From Massilistercora timonensis (GTDB taxonomy: Bacteria > Bacillota > Clostridia > Lachnospirales > Lachnospiraceae): DNA of 64,000 nucleotides. Position 1 is the first letter of the stretch; the number at the start of each line of letters is the position of its first letter. This document shows, piece by piece, positions 34,300 to 41,437 of this stretch. The position numbers and the translations under genes were made by a program. Under the pieces are notes generated by a model. The model was given only the letters and a program-made list of their open reading frames with translations, did not search any database and had not been told where the DNA came from. The stretch lies in NCBI RefSeq assembly GCF_900312975.1, contig NZ_LT990039.1:2356001-2420000 (forward strand), read 5' to 3'.

Positions 34300-34498
34300 T
34301 AAGTGAGGGGAAATCTTTTTTGAAGCAGAAAATTAACAGATTTTTCGAATCGCCTTGTATTTCTGCCTCTGACGATTGGGTTAAGTGAGGGGATCTTTAA
34401 AGAACAAAAAAGATAAGAGCGGATCTGGTTGATAAGAATTAAATTTATTTCTTTTTGACCCTGTATAATAGCCGCTCCCGGTTACGTTAAGTGAGGGG
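34300..34498. repeat. Three TAAGTGAGGGG direct repeats
   Basis: Identical 11-mers at 34300-34310, 34382-34392 and 34488-34498; the last two are extended to GTTAAGTGAGGGG or CGTTAAGTGAGGGG. They lie in a 770-base gene-free stretch upstream of the hairpin-rich region. They could be binding sites for a mobilisation or replication protein; function not known. Confidence 0.6.
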
Positions 34499-34512
34499 GT
34501 AGATATTATAGG

Positions 34513-34795
34513 GCAAGATCCACCCGTGTTAAGCGGTTATGCCATTCCTGGCAGTCCTCTAACTTACAGGTTGAGCTCTTGATGGGGATTTTCCCAGAGC
34601 AAGATCCACCCCGTAATACACTATCGTGTTTTCCTGTGTAGGGCTCTTGCTTGGGATTTCGATTCCCCATACCCTCGATGATCTGCCAATCTGGCAGATA
34701 TTGGCGTCCACTGGAAAGTGGGACGCAGCACAAAAGGAAGATTCCGGCAGGACTGCCGGTTCTCCCATTTGTGATGTTACTGAAGTAACAGAAAA
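34513..34795. other. Hairpin-rich region, candidate oriT
   Basis: No gene. Direct repeat GCAAGATCCACCC (34513-34525 and 34599-34611), with an inverted partner GCTCTTGC near 34,644. Then four close palindromes: ATCTGCCA/TGGCAGAT (34681-34699), GCGTCC-ACT/AGT-GGGACGC (34704-34726), CCGGCAG/CTGCCGG (34744-34759) and TGTTACT/AGTAACA (34775-34790). This density of stem-loops 1.6 kb from mobC fits a transfer origin or single-strand origin. The IS110 copy now separates it from mobC. Confidence 0.45.
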
Positions 34796-34920
34796 GAGAA
34801 GCCAGCAAATAAAAAGTCAAGGCTAAATTGAAAGAACTTTGAAAATTTTATACAGGTTGCAAAAGGGTATCAAAATAAGACCACCACATTGTGCTGGTCT
34901 ATCAGAAAGGTATGTATAAA

Positions 34921-36132
34921 TTATTCTGATTGAGGAAGTGATGTAAGATATTCTTTCACTCGCCCATAGTAGATTCTCAAAAATTTATTAGCTCCGGCAG
35001 TCATGTAAACGTAGTAAGGCTTACCTTGGGAACGTTTCTTGTCTAAAAACTGATATACAGGATCGTCCTGTGGCATTGTTTTGATAAGAACATCCATTAC
35101 AAGAAATAGTGTTTTTCGTAAATCAGCAGAGCCACGTTTTGATGTAGGCACACTTTTCTGTGAGAAGGTTCCGGATTCATTTACACCAGGGTCAACACCA
35201 GCAAATGCTGTAATAGCACCTTTGTGAGTAAATCGAGTAACATCTCCGATTTCCGCAATAAGCTGTGGACCAAGAGATGGACCGACGCCGTTCATTGCCA
35301 TAACAATGGGGTATTCAGGGAGCTTTGAGGCTGTATCATTCATCAAGGTGCGCAGTTCCTCAACAGTAGAGGAAGCGCTGTTGAGTTGCTCAACTGCTTG
35401 TCTGATCATTCGTTTGGTTATTTCATCCTTGGGAAGTACAGGAACAAGTTCCTTTGCTTTTTCATAGATTTCTTCAGCTTTTGATTTGCTGAAGTTGTAC
35501 TTCTTGCGTTTACACCATTTCTCATAGTGGTCAGTAAAGGCGTTTAAAGACATTTTACGAACACAGTCCACGTGCCAGTATGTAGATGCAAAATCAACCC
35601 ATTTCTGGCTGCCGTCACTTCGTGCAGGACTGTCGAAGTAAGTATTTACGCCAGGATAAGTCTGATCAAGGATGCCAATAAGGTTATTTTTCATAGCAGT
35701 TTTGTGCTTCATATAGAAACCAAACTGACGGTTCATAGTTTTAAGTTGATTGCGTAATTCATCCATAAGACTATACTGTTTCAGATTCTGCCACTTGTCA
35801 AGAGCATAGCGGGCAATCTTCACTGCATCTGCTTTGTCGGATTTGACTTTACGAAGAGAATCATTATCAAAGTCTTTGATTAGTTTGGGATTGATTGTGC
35901 TGACGAAAATGTGTGCCTCGGAAAGCTGATGAGCAAGGACTTCGTAATAACGTCCAGTATGCTCCATCACGACACGGGATTCACCATTAATGGAATGGAT
36001 GAGATCAACAAGAGAATTAATATCATGGGATGTGTGCTTGATTTCAAAAGGACTGTAAACAATCTCACCGAAAGGGCGTAAAATTGCCACCATGCTTTTA
36101 CCTTTTGAAACATCGATACCTACTGCGTTCAT
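34921..36132 (-). CDS. IS110-family transposase
   Basis: 403 aa. N-terminal DEDD RuvC-like domain: AVGIDVSKGKSMVAI (first Asp), VMEHTGRYYE (Glu) and SDKADAVKIARYA (Asp pair). C-terminal Transposase_20 domain: MNGVGPSLGPQLIAEIGDVT and GVDPGVNESG, with a conserved Ser in SKRGSADLRK. Full length for the family. These enzymes are guided by an RNA made from the element end. Confidence 0.92.
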   Translation of the reverse strand: MNAVGIDVSKGKSMVAILRPFGEIVYSPFEIKHTSHDINSLVDLIHSINGESRVVMEHTGRYYEVLAHQLSEAHIFVSTINPKLIKDFDNDSLRKVKSDKADAVKIARYALDKWQNLKQYSLMDELRNQLKTMNRQFGFYMKHKTAMKNNLIGILDQTYPGVNTYFDSPARSDGSQKWVDFASTYWHVDCVRKMSLNAFTDHYEKWCKRKKYNFSKSKAEEIYEKAKELVPVLPKDEITKRMIRQAVEQLNSASSTVEELRTLMNDTASKLPEYPIVMAMNGVGPSLGPQLIAEIGDVTRFTHKGAITAFAGVDPGVNESGTFSQKSVPTSKRGSADLRKTLFLVMDVLIKTMPQDDPVYQFLDKKRSQGKPYYVYMTAGANKFLRIYYGRVKEYLTSLPQSE

Positions 36133-36400
36133 AAATTAGTCACTCTTTAAGATTTATTGCAATGGATAAGAACCAGTTTTACTCATTGCCTATTCAATCT
36201 ACTGAGGTGTGACACGAACGTACCTATTGGCAGTTCAACCTGCATAAAACGAACGCTGCGAATGAGGAGCTGGTTATCAGTCTTCGCTGCGGACGCGAAG
36301 TCCAAGAAAGGTAGACGATATACCGATTGCTCCATCATTATACAGCTTAAGCAACAAGATGGATAAATCCTTACTGGCTGTAAGAGATATTAACCATATT
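36133..36400 (-). ncRNA. Candidate IS110 bridge RNA region
   Basis: About 270 non-coding bases lie directly upstream of the transposase start. In IS110-group elements this end encodes the bridge RNA that pairs with target and donor DNA. Stem-forming stretches are visible, for example CTTCGCTGCGGACGCGAAG at 36,280-36,298. The exact RNA ends and guide loops cannot be set by eye. Confidence 0.45.
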
Positions 36401-36425
36401 TATATTGTAGTAGAAAGGAGAAGCC

Positions 36426-36812
36426 ATGAGAAAAAAGAGATTAGAACGGGAACTGAACCATCCGCATTTTGTCGGAGTCCGGCTGTCGGATATTGAACTG
36501 GAACTTCTGGACAGGAAAGCAGAGATCCTGGGGGTGTCCAGATCCGAATGCCTGCGGAAACTTCTGGTGGAAAAGGAAATCGTGCATCGAGTAGAAGTGG
36601 TCGCCGATATGGAAGAACTGCGAAGTCTGGTGGGGGCATATGGAAAGATTGGTGTGAACCTGAATCAGATCGCACGGTACTTCAATATGGGCGGGGAGCG
36701 TTCACTGGCTATGGAAGATGAAATCCGTCACTGTATCGCAGAATTGTTTTCACTCAGGGAAGAAGTGTTGAAGATGGCAGGGAATTTTGAACGGGATTAT
36801 CGGGGCGGTTAA
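36426..36812 (+). CDS. mobC: MobC-like relaxosome accessory protein
   Basis: 128 aa. N-terminal ribbon-helix-helix-like segment (FVGVRLSDIELELLDRKAEI, SRSECLRKLLVEK) and the MobC signature GKIGVNLNQIARYFNMGG. MobC proteins bind oriT and help a relaxase nick. AAAGGAG precedes the ATG. A relaxase gene normally follows; here the next 200 bases contain only repeats and then the repA region, so the relaxase is missing or supplied in trans. Confidence 0.82.
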   Translation: MRKKRLERELNHPHFVGVRLSDIELELLDRKAEILGVSRSECLRKLLVEKEIVHRVEVVADMEELRSLVGAYGKIGVNLNQIARYFNMGGERSLAMEDEIRHCIAELFSLREEVLKMAGNFERDYRGG

Positions 36813-36839
36813 AGTAGTCCAGATGAATTGTTCCAAAAC

Positions 36840-36968
36840 GATACCGAAACACGACCAAACAGCGTTTTCTGCCGTCAGATAGGATAAACCCCAGGCAAAT
36901 ATATTTGAGGTCAAAAAAGCCTGTCGTAAAGGGCAAAAAATGCAAAAAATGATACCGAAACGCGACCA
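36840..36968. repeat. Pair of 18-bp direct repeats upstream of repA
   Basis: GATACCGAAACACGACCA (36840-36857) and GATACCGAAACGCGACCA (36951-36968), one mismatch, 111 bp apart. Both are followed by similar GC(G/T)..TGCCGTCAG-like text. They fill the gap between mobC and the 71-aa gene; perhaps operator or replication sites, or traces of a deletion. Confidence 0.55.
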
Positions 36969-37016
36969 TATTTCGCTGTCCTGTACCGTGCACCGTCAGG
37001 ATGGCAGAGAGGAGGA

Positions 37017-37232
37017 ATGTCTGTGCCGAGAATGAGCAAGAAAAGGAAACAGGAATTAGTCTTTTTTCTCAATGAAAGAGGGCGGGTTGCCAACAATGAC
37101 ACCTGCAGGAAATGCGTCGGAGTCTGCAAGCAGAGTTTCCGAACTATGATTGTCTGTTGCCCCTGTTATGAATCCAAGCGAAGCCGCCGGCGGAAGATCA
37201 GACAGAAACAAAAGGATGGATGTGAAGAATAA
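37017..37232 (+). CDS. Small Cys-rich protein upstream of RepA
   Basis: 71 aa or slightly shorter. KKRKQELVFFLNERGRVANN then DTCRKCVGVCKQSFRTMIV and CCPCYESKRSRRRK: six Cys in a short stretch, very basic tail. I recall similar small proteins beside repA in Lachnospiraceae mobile elements, of unknown function; possibly a zinc-binding DNA-binding protein. GGAGG precedes; ATG 37017, GTG 37023 or ATG 37032 could be the start. It overlaps the repA start by 17 bp. Confidence 0.6.
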   Translation: MSVPRMSKKRKQELVFFLNERGRVANNDTCRKCVGVCKQSFRTMIVCCPCYESKRSRRRKIRQKQKDGCEE

Positions 37233-37962
37233 AGATCAGATGGTATACATGACGGATCAGACCCAGATTCCGGTATATCTTCCTTACCCACGGTTTCTGC
37301 TGGGGATGGATCTGACTCAGACAGCCAAGGTCCTGTATGCTCTGTTGCTGGATCGGGCCAGTCTTTCCAGAAAGACAGGGTGGAAGGATGAGGAAGGCCA
37401 CATTTTTGTGGTTTATCCCATTGCTTATCTGGCTGACGATCTTAGAAAGAGTCACATGACTGTAAAAAAGGCATTGAATGAACTGGAAGAAGCCGGACTT
37501 CTGGTGAGAAAAAAACAGGGATTTTCAAAACCGAATCTGCTGTATGTCGGAATTCCGGCAGAGGGAAAGAAAAGTTTCCCTGTGAAGGAAAGAAAAGTGT
37601 CCCTCAAAGGGAAAGAAAATGATACTTATGAGGGAAAGAAACCTGTCCCTATGAGGGAAAGAAAAGTATCCTCTAATTACTTAAATAATAGTTACTTGAT
37701 ATATAGTCAAACAAATAAAGAGAGAGAAGCGCGCTCTGCCTATGGCGAATATCACAATGTGTTTCTCTCCGAAACAGAATATGGAGAATTGAAACAGGAG
37801 ATCCGGGAAATAGACAGGCTAATCGAGGAGCTGTCCAGTTATATGCGTTCCAGTGGAAAGCAATATGCTGATCATGCCGTTACCTTGAGAAGATGGGCAG
37901 AACGATCAGCCCCGGTAAAAAACATTCCGGATTATACCTGCAGTGAGGAGGAAAGTCTATGA
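37216..37962 (+). CDS. repA: Replication initiator protein A (RepA N-terminal type)
   Basis: 248 aa. The N-terminal winged-helix initiator domain is clear (YLPYPRFLLGMDLTQTAKVL, GHIFVVYPIAYLADDL, MTVKKALNELEEAGLL). A Lys/Arg-rich middle (about 116-155) is encoded by tandem DNA repeats, and a divergent C-terminal region follows. It initiates autonomous replication of the excised element. Start uncertain: ATG 37216 or ATG 37240. Its stop overlaps the ATPase start by 4 bp (ATGA). Int-proximal repA-dnaC-xis order is common in such elements. Confidence 0.85.
   Translation: MDVKNKDQMVYMTDQTQIPVYLPYPRFLLGMDLTQTAKVLYALLLDRASLSRKTGWKDEEGHIFVVYPIAYLADDLRKSHMTVKKALNELEEAGLLVRKKQGFSKPNLLYVGIPAEGKKSFPVKERKVSLKGKENDTYEGKKPVPMRERKVSSNYLNNSYLIYSQTNKEREARSAYGEYHNVFLSETEYGELKQEIREIDRLIEELSSYMRSSGKQYADHAVTLRRWAERSAPVKNIPDYTCSEEESL
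37561..37675 (+). repeat. Five tandem 23-bp iterons inside repA
   Basis: Units start at 37561, 37584, 37607, 37630 and 37653, exactly 23 bp apart, consensus GAGGGAAAGAAAAGTGTCCC then TAT. An AT-rich stretch (37,676-37,725) follows directly. RepA_N-type plasmids are known to carry their origin as repeats within the rep gene; this has the same plan. Confidence 0.85.
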
Positions 37963-38813
37963 ACAAGGTGGTAGAAGAAACAGTAAAGAACATGATGCAG
38001 CCGGGAGAAAGAAACGGGGAGGATTATATCGGAGAAGACGGTCTCCTGTATTGTGGACAATGCCATGAACCGAAGGAGGCTTATTTCGATCAGGAGAAAA
38101 TTGGAGTTTTGGGAATAAAGAAACATCCGCGTGAATGTGAGTGCCGGAGGCAAAAGAGAAAAAAAGAGGAACAGTACCGGGAACAGCAGCGCCATGAAGC
38201 TGTAGTCAGAGAATTGAAGGAACATTGTTTCTCGGATAGATCCATGAAGGAATGGACATTTGAGAATGATAAAGGGCTTTCCGAAAATACCTTGCTTGCA
38301 AAGCTGTATGTGAAAGACTGGGAAACAATGAAGGCGGAGAATACAGGCTATCTCTTCTGGGGAGCAGTGGGAACTGGGAAAAGTTTTCTGGCGGGCTGTA
38401 TTGCCAATGCACTGTTGGAACAGGAGATAGCGGTCCGTATGAACAATTTCGCGGAAGTGCTGAATGATCTGTCTGCTAATTTTTCAGAGAAGAATACATA
38501 CATAAAAAATCTGTGCAGAGTTCCGTTGCTGATTCTGGATGATTTTGGAATGGAGCGGGGGACAGAGTACGGACTGGAACAGATCTATGCGGTGATCGAT
38601 GGCAGATATCGGAGTGGGAAGCCCCTGATCGCGACGACCAATCTGACACTGCAGGAGTTAAAGAATCCGCAGGATACAGCGCATGCCAGGATTTATGACC
38701 GGCTGCTGGAGATGTGCGTGCCGGTTCAGTTTAAAGGGGAGAGTTTCCGGAAACGTACAGCTCAGGAAAAGCTGGGACGGATGCAGAAAAGAGTAAAGGA
38801 GGAGATGAGGTAA
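37959..38813 (+). CDS. DnaC/IstB-like AAA+ ATPase (helicase loader)
   Basis: 284 aa. The N-terminal part has CGQCHEPKEAYFD and CECRRQ Cys motifs (zinc-binding type, as in DnaI). ATPase: GAVGTGKSFLAGCIANAL (Walker A) and PLLILDDFGMER (Walker B), then IATTNLTLQEL (sensor 1). It should load the replicative helicase at the element's origin with RepA. Overlaps repA by 4 bp and abuts the next gene. Confidence 0.88.
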   Translation: MNKVVEETVKNMMQPGERNGEDYIGEDGLLYCGQCHEPKEAYFDQEKIGVLGIKKHPRECECRRQKRKKEEQYREQQRHEAVVRELKEHCFSDRSMKEWTFENDKGLSENTLLAKLYVKDWETMKAENTGYLFWGAVGTGKSFLAGCIANALLEQEIAVRMNNFAEVLNDLSANFSEKNTYIKNLCRVPLLILDDFGMERGTEYGLEQIYAVIDGRYRSGKPLIATTNLTLQELKNPQDTAHARIYDRLLEMCVPVQFKGESFRKRTAQEKLGRMQKRVKEEMR

Positions 38814-39008
38814 ATGAGACAGACAAAAGAAAGAGAGAGCAGCTGCCGTCTGGCAGTGGATATTGAAGGTCTGGCCGCTATGCTTTCTTGCGGACAGATG
38901 ACTGCAAGGAAGATTGCGGAAGATGCGGGAGCCCGGATCACCATCGGCCGCCGGGTATTGTATTCCGTACAGAAAGTGGAAAAATACCTGGAAGCAATAG
39001 CGGAATAG
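38814..39008 (+). CDS. Excisionase-like HTH protein
   Basis: 64 aa. DIEGLAAMLSCGQMTARKIA and GARITIGRRVLYSVQKVEKY form a short winged-helix of the excisionase/MerR type. It begins immediately after the ATPase stop and lies 107 bp before the integrase. Position and size suggest an Xis that directs excision; sequence evidence alone is moderate. Confidence 0.65.
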   Translation: MRQTKERESSCRLAVDIEGLAAMLSCGQMTARKIAEDAGARITIGRRVLYSVQKVEKYLEAIAE

Positions 39009-39115
39009 AGGAACACGGATGTGCGTGGGGTTGGTTTTGTGCTATACTTTTCATAGACAGGACAAGACCATTCCCCACAACAGGGAGGTGTGGAAATAGA
39101 GAAAGGAATGGTTTT

Positions 39116-40327
39116 GTGGCAAGAAAAGACAATAGAGGAAGAAATCTGAGGACAGGGGAATCCCAGCGCAAGGATGGACTCTATATGTACCGGTATAAAG
39201 ATGAACGGACTGGCAGACGCCTGGCCGTTTATTCTCCGGATCTGGCTGAACTCAGGAAAAAAGAAAAAGAGATTGAGAAAGACCAGAGCGAAGGGATTAT
39301 GACCGATACCCAATGCAAGAACATGACTCTCAATGACCTGTTTGAGATCCACATGGATACCAGAAAGCTGGCAGAGAGTACACAGGCCAATTACAGAAGG
39401 ATGTGGAACAGTCTTGTGAGGAACGAACTCGGACAGATGAAAGTGGTACAGGTAAGACCATCTCATGTACGCTTGTTTTATTCCCGGCTGAGCAAACAGA
39501 AATATTCCCACAGTACCATCAAGTTTCTCCATAATATGATTTTACCGAGCTTTGAGGTGGCCGTAGATGATGATATCATCCGGAAGAATCCGGCCAAGAG
39601 AACGCTGGGAGATTATGGGGAACCGGAAAAGAAACGCACCGCCCTGTCCTTTGATCAGCAGAAAAATCTGTTGAACTATGTTAAGAACAGCGAGGTATTC
39701 CATATCTATCTGCCTCTTTTGCAGGTGATGATCGGAACCGGACTCCGCTGTGGAGAGCTGATCGGACTCACCTGGAAGGACGTGGATCTGAAGACCCGGA
39801 CTGTATACGTGAATCATCAGCTGATCTATAAGAACTATGGAGACGGGTGTGATTTTCATGTGACCATGCCGAAGACAGAAGCCGGGATCCGGGAGATTCC
39901 CATGAGCAAGATGGTGGCAAAAGCCTTTGAGACCCAGAGACGGCTGAATTTTCAGATGGGGATTCCAAGAGATGTGAAAATCGAAGGGCTTTCGAATTTC
40001 GTATTCATGAGCAGGAGCGGACGTCCGATGATGCCCACTACCGTGAACTTTATTCTTCGGGATATTGTGAAGGCGTATAATGAGGAAGAAAATGAGCGGG
40101 CAAAGCGGGAGAGGAGAAAGCCGGAAGAGCTGCCGCACATCTCCGCCCATATTCTCCGACATACGGCTTGTACCCAGATGGCAGAGTCTGATCTGGATAT
40201 GAAGGTCGTTCAGTATGTGATGGGACATGCCAACATCAGTGTCACGATGGAAGTTTATAATCATATCACAGACCGGTCCAGGATCGAAAGAGAAATCGCA
40301 AAGATGGATTTGGTGCAGATTATGTGA
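39116..40327 (+). CDS. int: Tyrosine recombinase (integrase, Tn916-like size)
   Basis: 403 aa from GTG 39116, chosen because AAAGGA lies 8 bases upstream and the longer open frame from 38888 overlaps the previous gene. The N-terminal arm-binding domain (KDGLYMYRYKDERTGRR) and core-binding domain (TLNDLFEIHMDTRK) precede the catalytic residues: R211 (GTGLRCGEL), K in MPKTEAGIREIP, H345-R348 (HILRHTACT), H371 (GHANIS) and Y381 (EVYNHIT). It lies next to attR, as expected. Confidence 0.93.
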   Translation: MARKDNRGRNLRTGESQRKDGLYMYRYKDERTGRRLAVYSPDLAELRKKEKEIEKDQSEGIMTDTQCKNMTLNDLFEIHMDTRKLAESTQANYRRMWNSLVRNELGQMKVVQVRPSHVRLFYSRLSKQKYSHSTIKFLHNMILPSFEVAVDDDIIRKNPAKRTLGDYGEPEKKRTALSFDQQKNLLNYVKNSEVFHIYLPLLQVMIGTGLRCGELIGLTWKDVDLKTRTVYVNHQLIYKNYGDGCDFHVTMPKTEAGIREIPMSKMVAKAFETQRRLNFQMGIPRDVKIEGLSNFVFMSRSGRPMMPTTVNFILRDIVKAYNEEENERAKRERRKPEELPHISAHILRHTACTQMAESDLDMKVVQYVMGHANISVTMEVYNHITDRSRIEREIAKMDLVQIM

Positions 40328-40408
40328 TGGGAATTTCTGTCCCGTCATTGTAGTTTTTAGGGGCATGATGGTGAAAAACATGAAAAAAATCGGATTTTTC
40401 TGCTTTTG

Positions 40409-40509
40409 ATGGTGTAGTAAATTAACTCAGATTTCCTTGAATTTACAGGGGATTTTGGAGGTCCCCGATTCTGAAATTGGTGTAGAAATGGTGTAAAAAT
40501 GGTGTAGTA
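40409..40509. repeat. Right-end integrase arm-site-like repeats
   Basis: ATGGTGTAGTA at 40409-40419, then three units TTGGTGTAGAA, ATGGTGTAAAA, ATGGTGTAGTA at 40477, 40488 and 40499, spaced exactly 11 bp. They match the pair at 11826-11848. About one helical turn per unit would put bound proteins on one face of the DNA. Confidence 0.65.
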
Positions 40510-40594
40510 AGCCATTTTTTGAAAAAATTAAAAAATTGGAAAGCCCGAAAAAGCCCGTAAAATCAAGCTTTTTTGAGGTTTTCCAAAAAAATTA

Positions 40595-40620
40595 TTAAAA
40601 AAATTAGCACTCACCTCTTG
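40595..40620. other. attR: right 26-bp attachment repeat
   Basis: Identical to 11682-11707. Here the repeat runs directly into CAGTGCTAA, giving a complete CIRCE and -35 box, so hsp20 keeps its whole promoter after insertion. Confidence 0.88.
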
Positions 40621-40646
40621 ACAGTGCTAATAATAGGTGCTATAGT
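40604..40646 (+). promoter_or_regulatory. CIRCE operator and promoter of hsp20
   Basis: TTAGCACTC (40604-40612), 9-bp spacer, CAGTGCTAA (40622-40630): CIRCE with 8 of 9 bases of the right arm. It overlaps TTGACA (40618-40623), with TATAGT (40641-40646) 17 bp on. HrcA repression relieved by heat is the expected control. Confidence 0.9.
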
Positions 40647-40651
40647 ACAAC

Positions 40652-40795
40652 TAGAACAAAGGAGGAGAGATAAAAAGATCTCAAGTCCTCAGTTGTTTTA
40701 GCTTGCAACACTTGAGACTACTTCAAGAGTGCTGATGGCGGCTGCGAGAGCGGCTCATAGATAACTTGTTTCAATTGTGAAAGGAGATATGACTT
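40652..40795 (+). other. Long 5' leader of hsp20
   Basis: About 140 untranslated bases separate the start of transcription from the ATG. TCTCAAGT (near 40,678) can pair with ACTTGAGA (near 40,711). The ribosome site AAGGAG is at 40781. The leader could be a thermosensor or stability element; this is not shown. Confidence 0.4.
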
Positions 40796-41257
40796 ATGAT
40801 GATGCCTAGTATTTTTGGAGAAAACTTATTTGACGACGATTGGATGGACTTCCCCTTCGACCGGTTTGACAGAGAATTCTGGGGCCGGAAGAATCCGTTG
40901 TACGGGAAACACGCTAAGAATATGATGAAGACCGATATCCGGGAGCACGATGAAGGCTATGAGCTGGACATTGATCTGCCGGGATTCAAGAAGGATGAGA
41001 TCAAGGTAGAACTGGACAACGGTTACCTGACCATTTCCGCAGCCAAAGGGCTGAACAAAGATGAGAAAGATAAGAAGGGTAAATACATCCGCCAGGAGCG
41101 TTACACAGGGGCTATGCAGAGAAGCTTCTATGTAGGAGACGCCCTCACTCAGGAGGATGTAAAGGCCAAATTCGAGAACGGGATCCTGAAGCTGAGTCTT
41201 CCGAAGAAGGACGCGAAAGCCATCGAGGAGAAGAAAGGGATCGCCATCGAAGGCTAA
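40796..41257 (+). CDS. hsp20: Hsp20/alpha-crystallin small heat-shock protein
   Basis: 153 aa. Alpha-crystallin domain from about residue 45 (KTDIREHDEGYELDIDLPGF, VELDNGYLTISAA) to the conserved FENGILKLSLPKK. ATP-independent holdase that keeps unfolding proteins soluble for ClpB/DnaK. Under CIRCE control with clpB, and closed by its own terminator. First backbone gene beyond the element. Confidence 0.93.
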   Translation: MMMPSIFGENLFDDDWMDFPFDRFDREFWGRKNPLYGKHAKNMMKTDIREHDEGYELDIDLPGFKKDEIKVELDNGYLTISAAKGLNKDEKDKKGKYIRQERYTGAMQRSFYVGDALTQEDVKAKFENGILKLSLPKKDAKAIEEKKGIAIEG

Positions 41258-41272
41258 CAGGAAAGTATCCGG

Positions 41273-41299
41273 CCCGGCGCAAAAAGCGCCGGGTCTTTT
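41273..41299 (+). terminator. Terminator of hsp20
   Basis: CCCGGCGC/GCGCCGGG stem, A5 loop, T-rich tail. Confidence 0.85.
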
Positions 41300-41346
41300 A
41301 TTTCCGTTGGCCAGAGTACACCTGGCCGCCGGTAAGCAAAAGTTTG

Positions 41347-41389
41347 AAAAATAGTGCCTTAGTTTACCAGACGGAAGGCACTATTTTTT
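41347..41389. terminator. Second hairpin between hsp20 and clpB
   Basis: AAAATAGTGCCTT/AAGGCACTATTTT stem with a 14-nt loop and six T. Back-up terminator, or terminator for the opposite strand. Confidence 0.65.
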
Positions 41390-41437
41390 GTGCGTGAAAA
41401 GCGTTACAACAAGGGGATGACAGAAAAATACACAAAA

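Larger units (their letters stand above)
34860..36410 (-). mobile_element. IS110-family insertion sequence (ends approximate)
   Basis: One transposase gene with ~290 bases of non-coding DNA upstream of it and a short downstream flank. IS110 elements have no clear terminal inverted repeats, so the ends cannot be placed exactly; the values given are estimates. The element is intact by gene length and sits between the oriT-like region and mobC. Confidence 0.65.
11682..40620. mobile_element. Integrated ~28.9-kb mobilisable defence element
   Basis: Bounded by identical 26-bp repeats (11682-11707 and 40595-40620). Contents: defence cargo (12.1-32.0 kb), HTH genes, oriT-like region, IS110 copy, MobC, RepA, DnaC-like ATPase, excisionase-like protein and tyrosine integrase next to the right end. 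The region is visibly more AT-rich than its flanks. Excision would restore MATE directly upstream of the hsp20 promoter. It lacks a recognisable relaxase and type IV secretion genes, so it would rely on a helper for transfer. Confidence 0.88.

Noticed and set aside
34506-34826. Small genes on either strand in the hairpin-rich region
   Set aside because: Frames of 60-100 codons there overlap many palindromes, lack ribosome sites and show no domains; a non-coding oriT-like role fits better.
36813-37016. Relaxase remnant after mobC
   Set aside because: No frame gives relaxase motifs (HxH or catalytic Tyr context); only direct repeats are seen.
37561-37675. CRISPR-like array
   Set aside because: The units are contiguous 23-bp repeats without spacers and lie inside repA; they are iterons. 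No other repeat-spacer pattern was seen in the window.
38888-39115. Longer integrase with 76 extra N-terminal codons
   Set aside because: The extra part overlaps the excisionase-like gene in another frame and looks non-protein-like; GTG 39116 has a good ribosome site and gives the normal integrase length.
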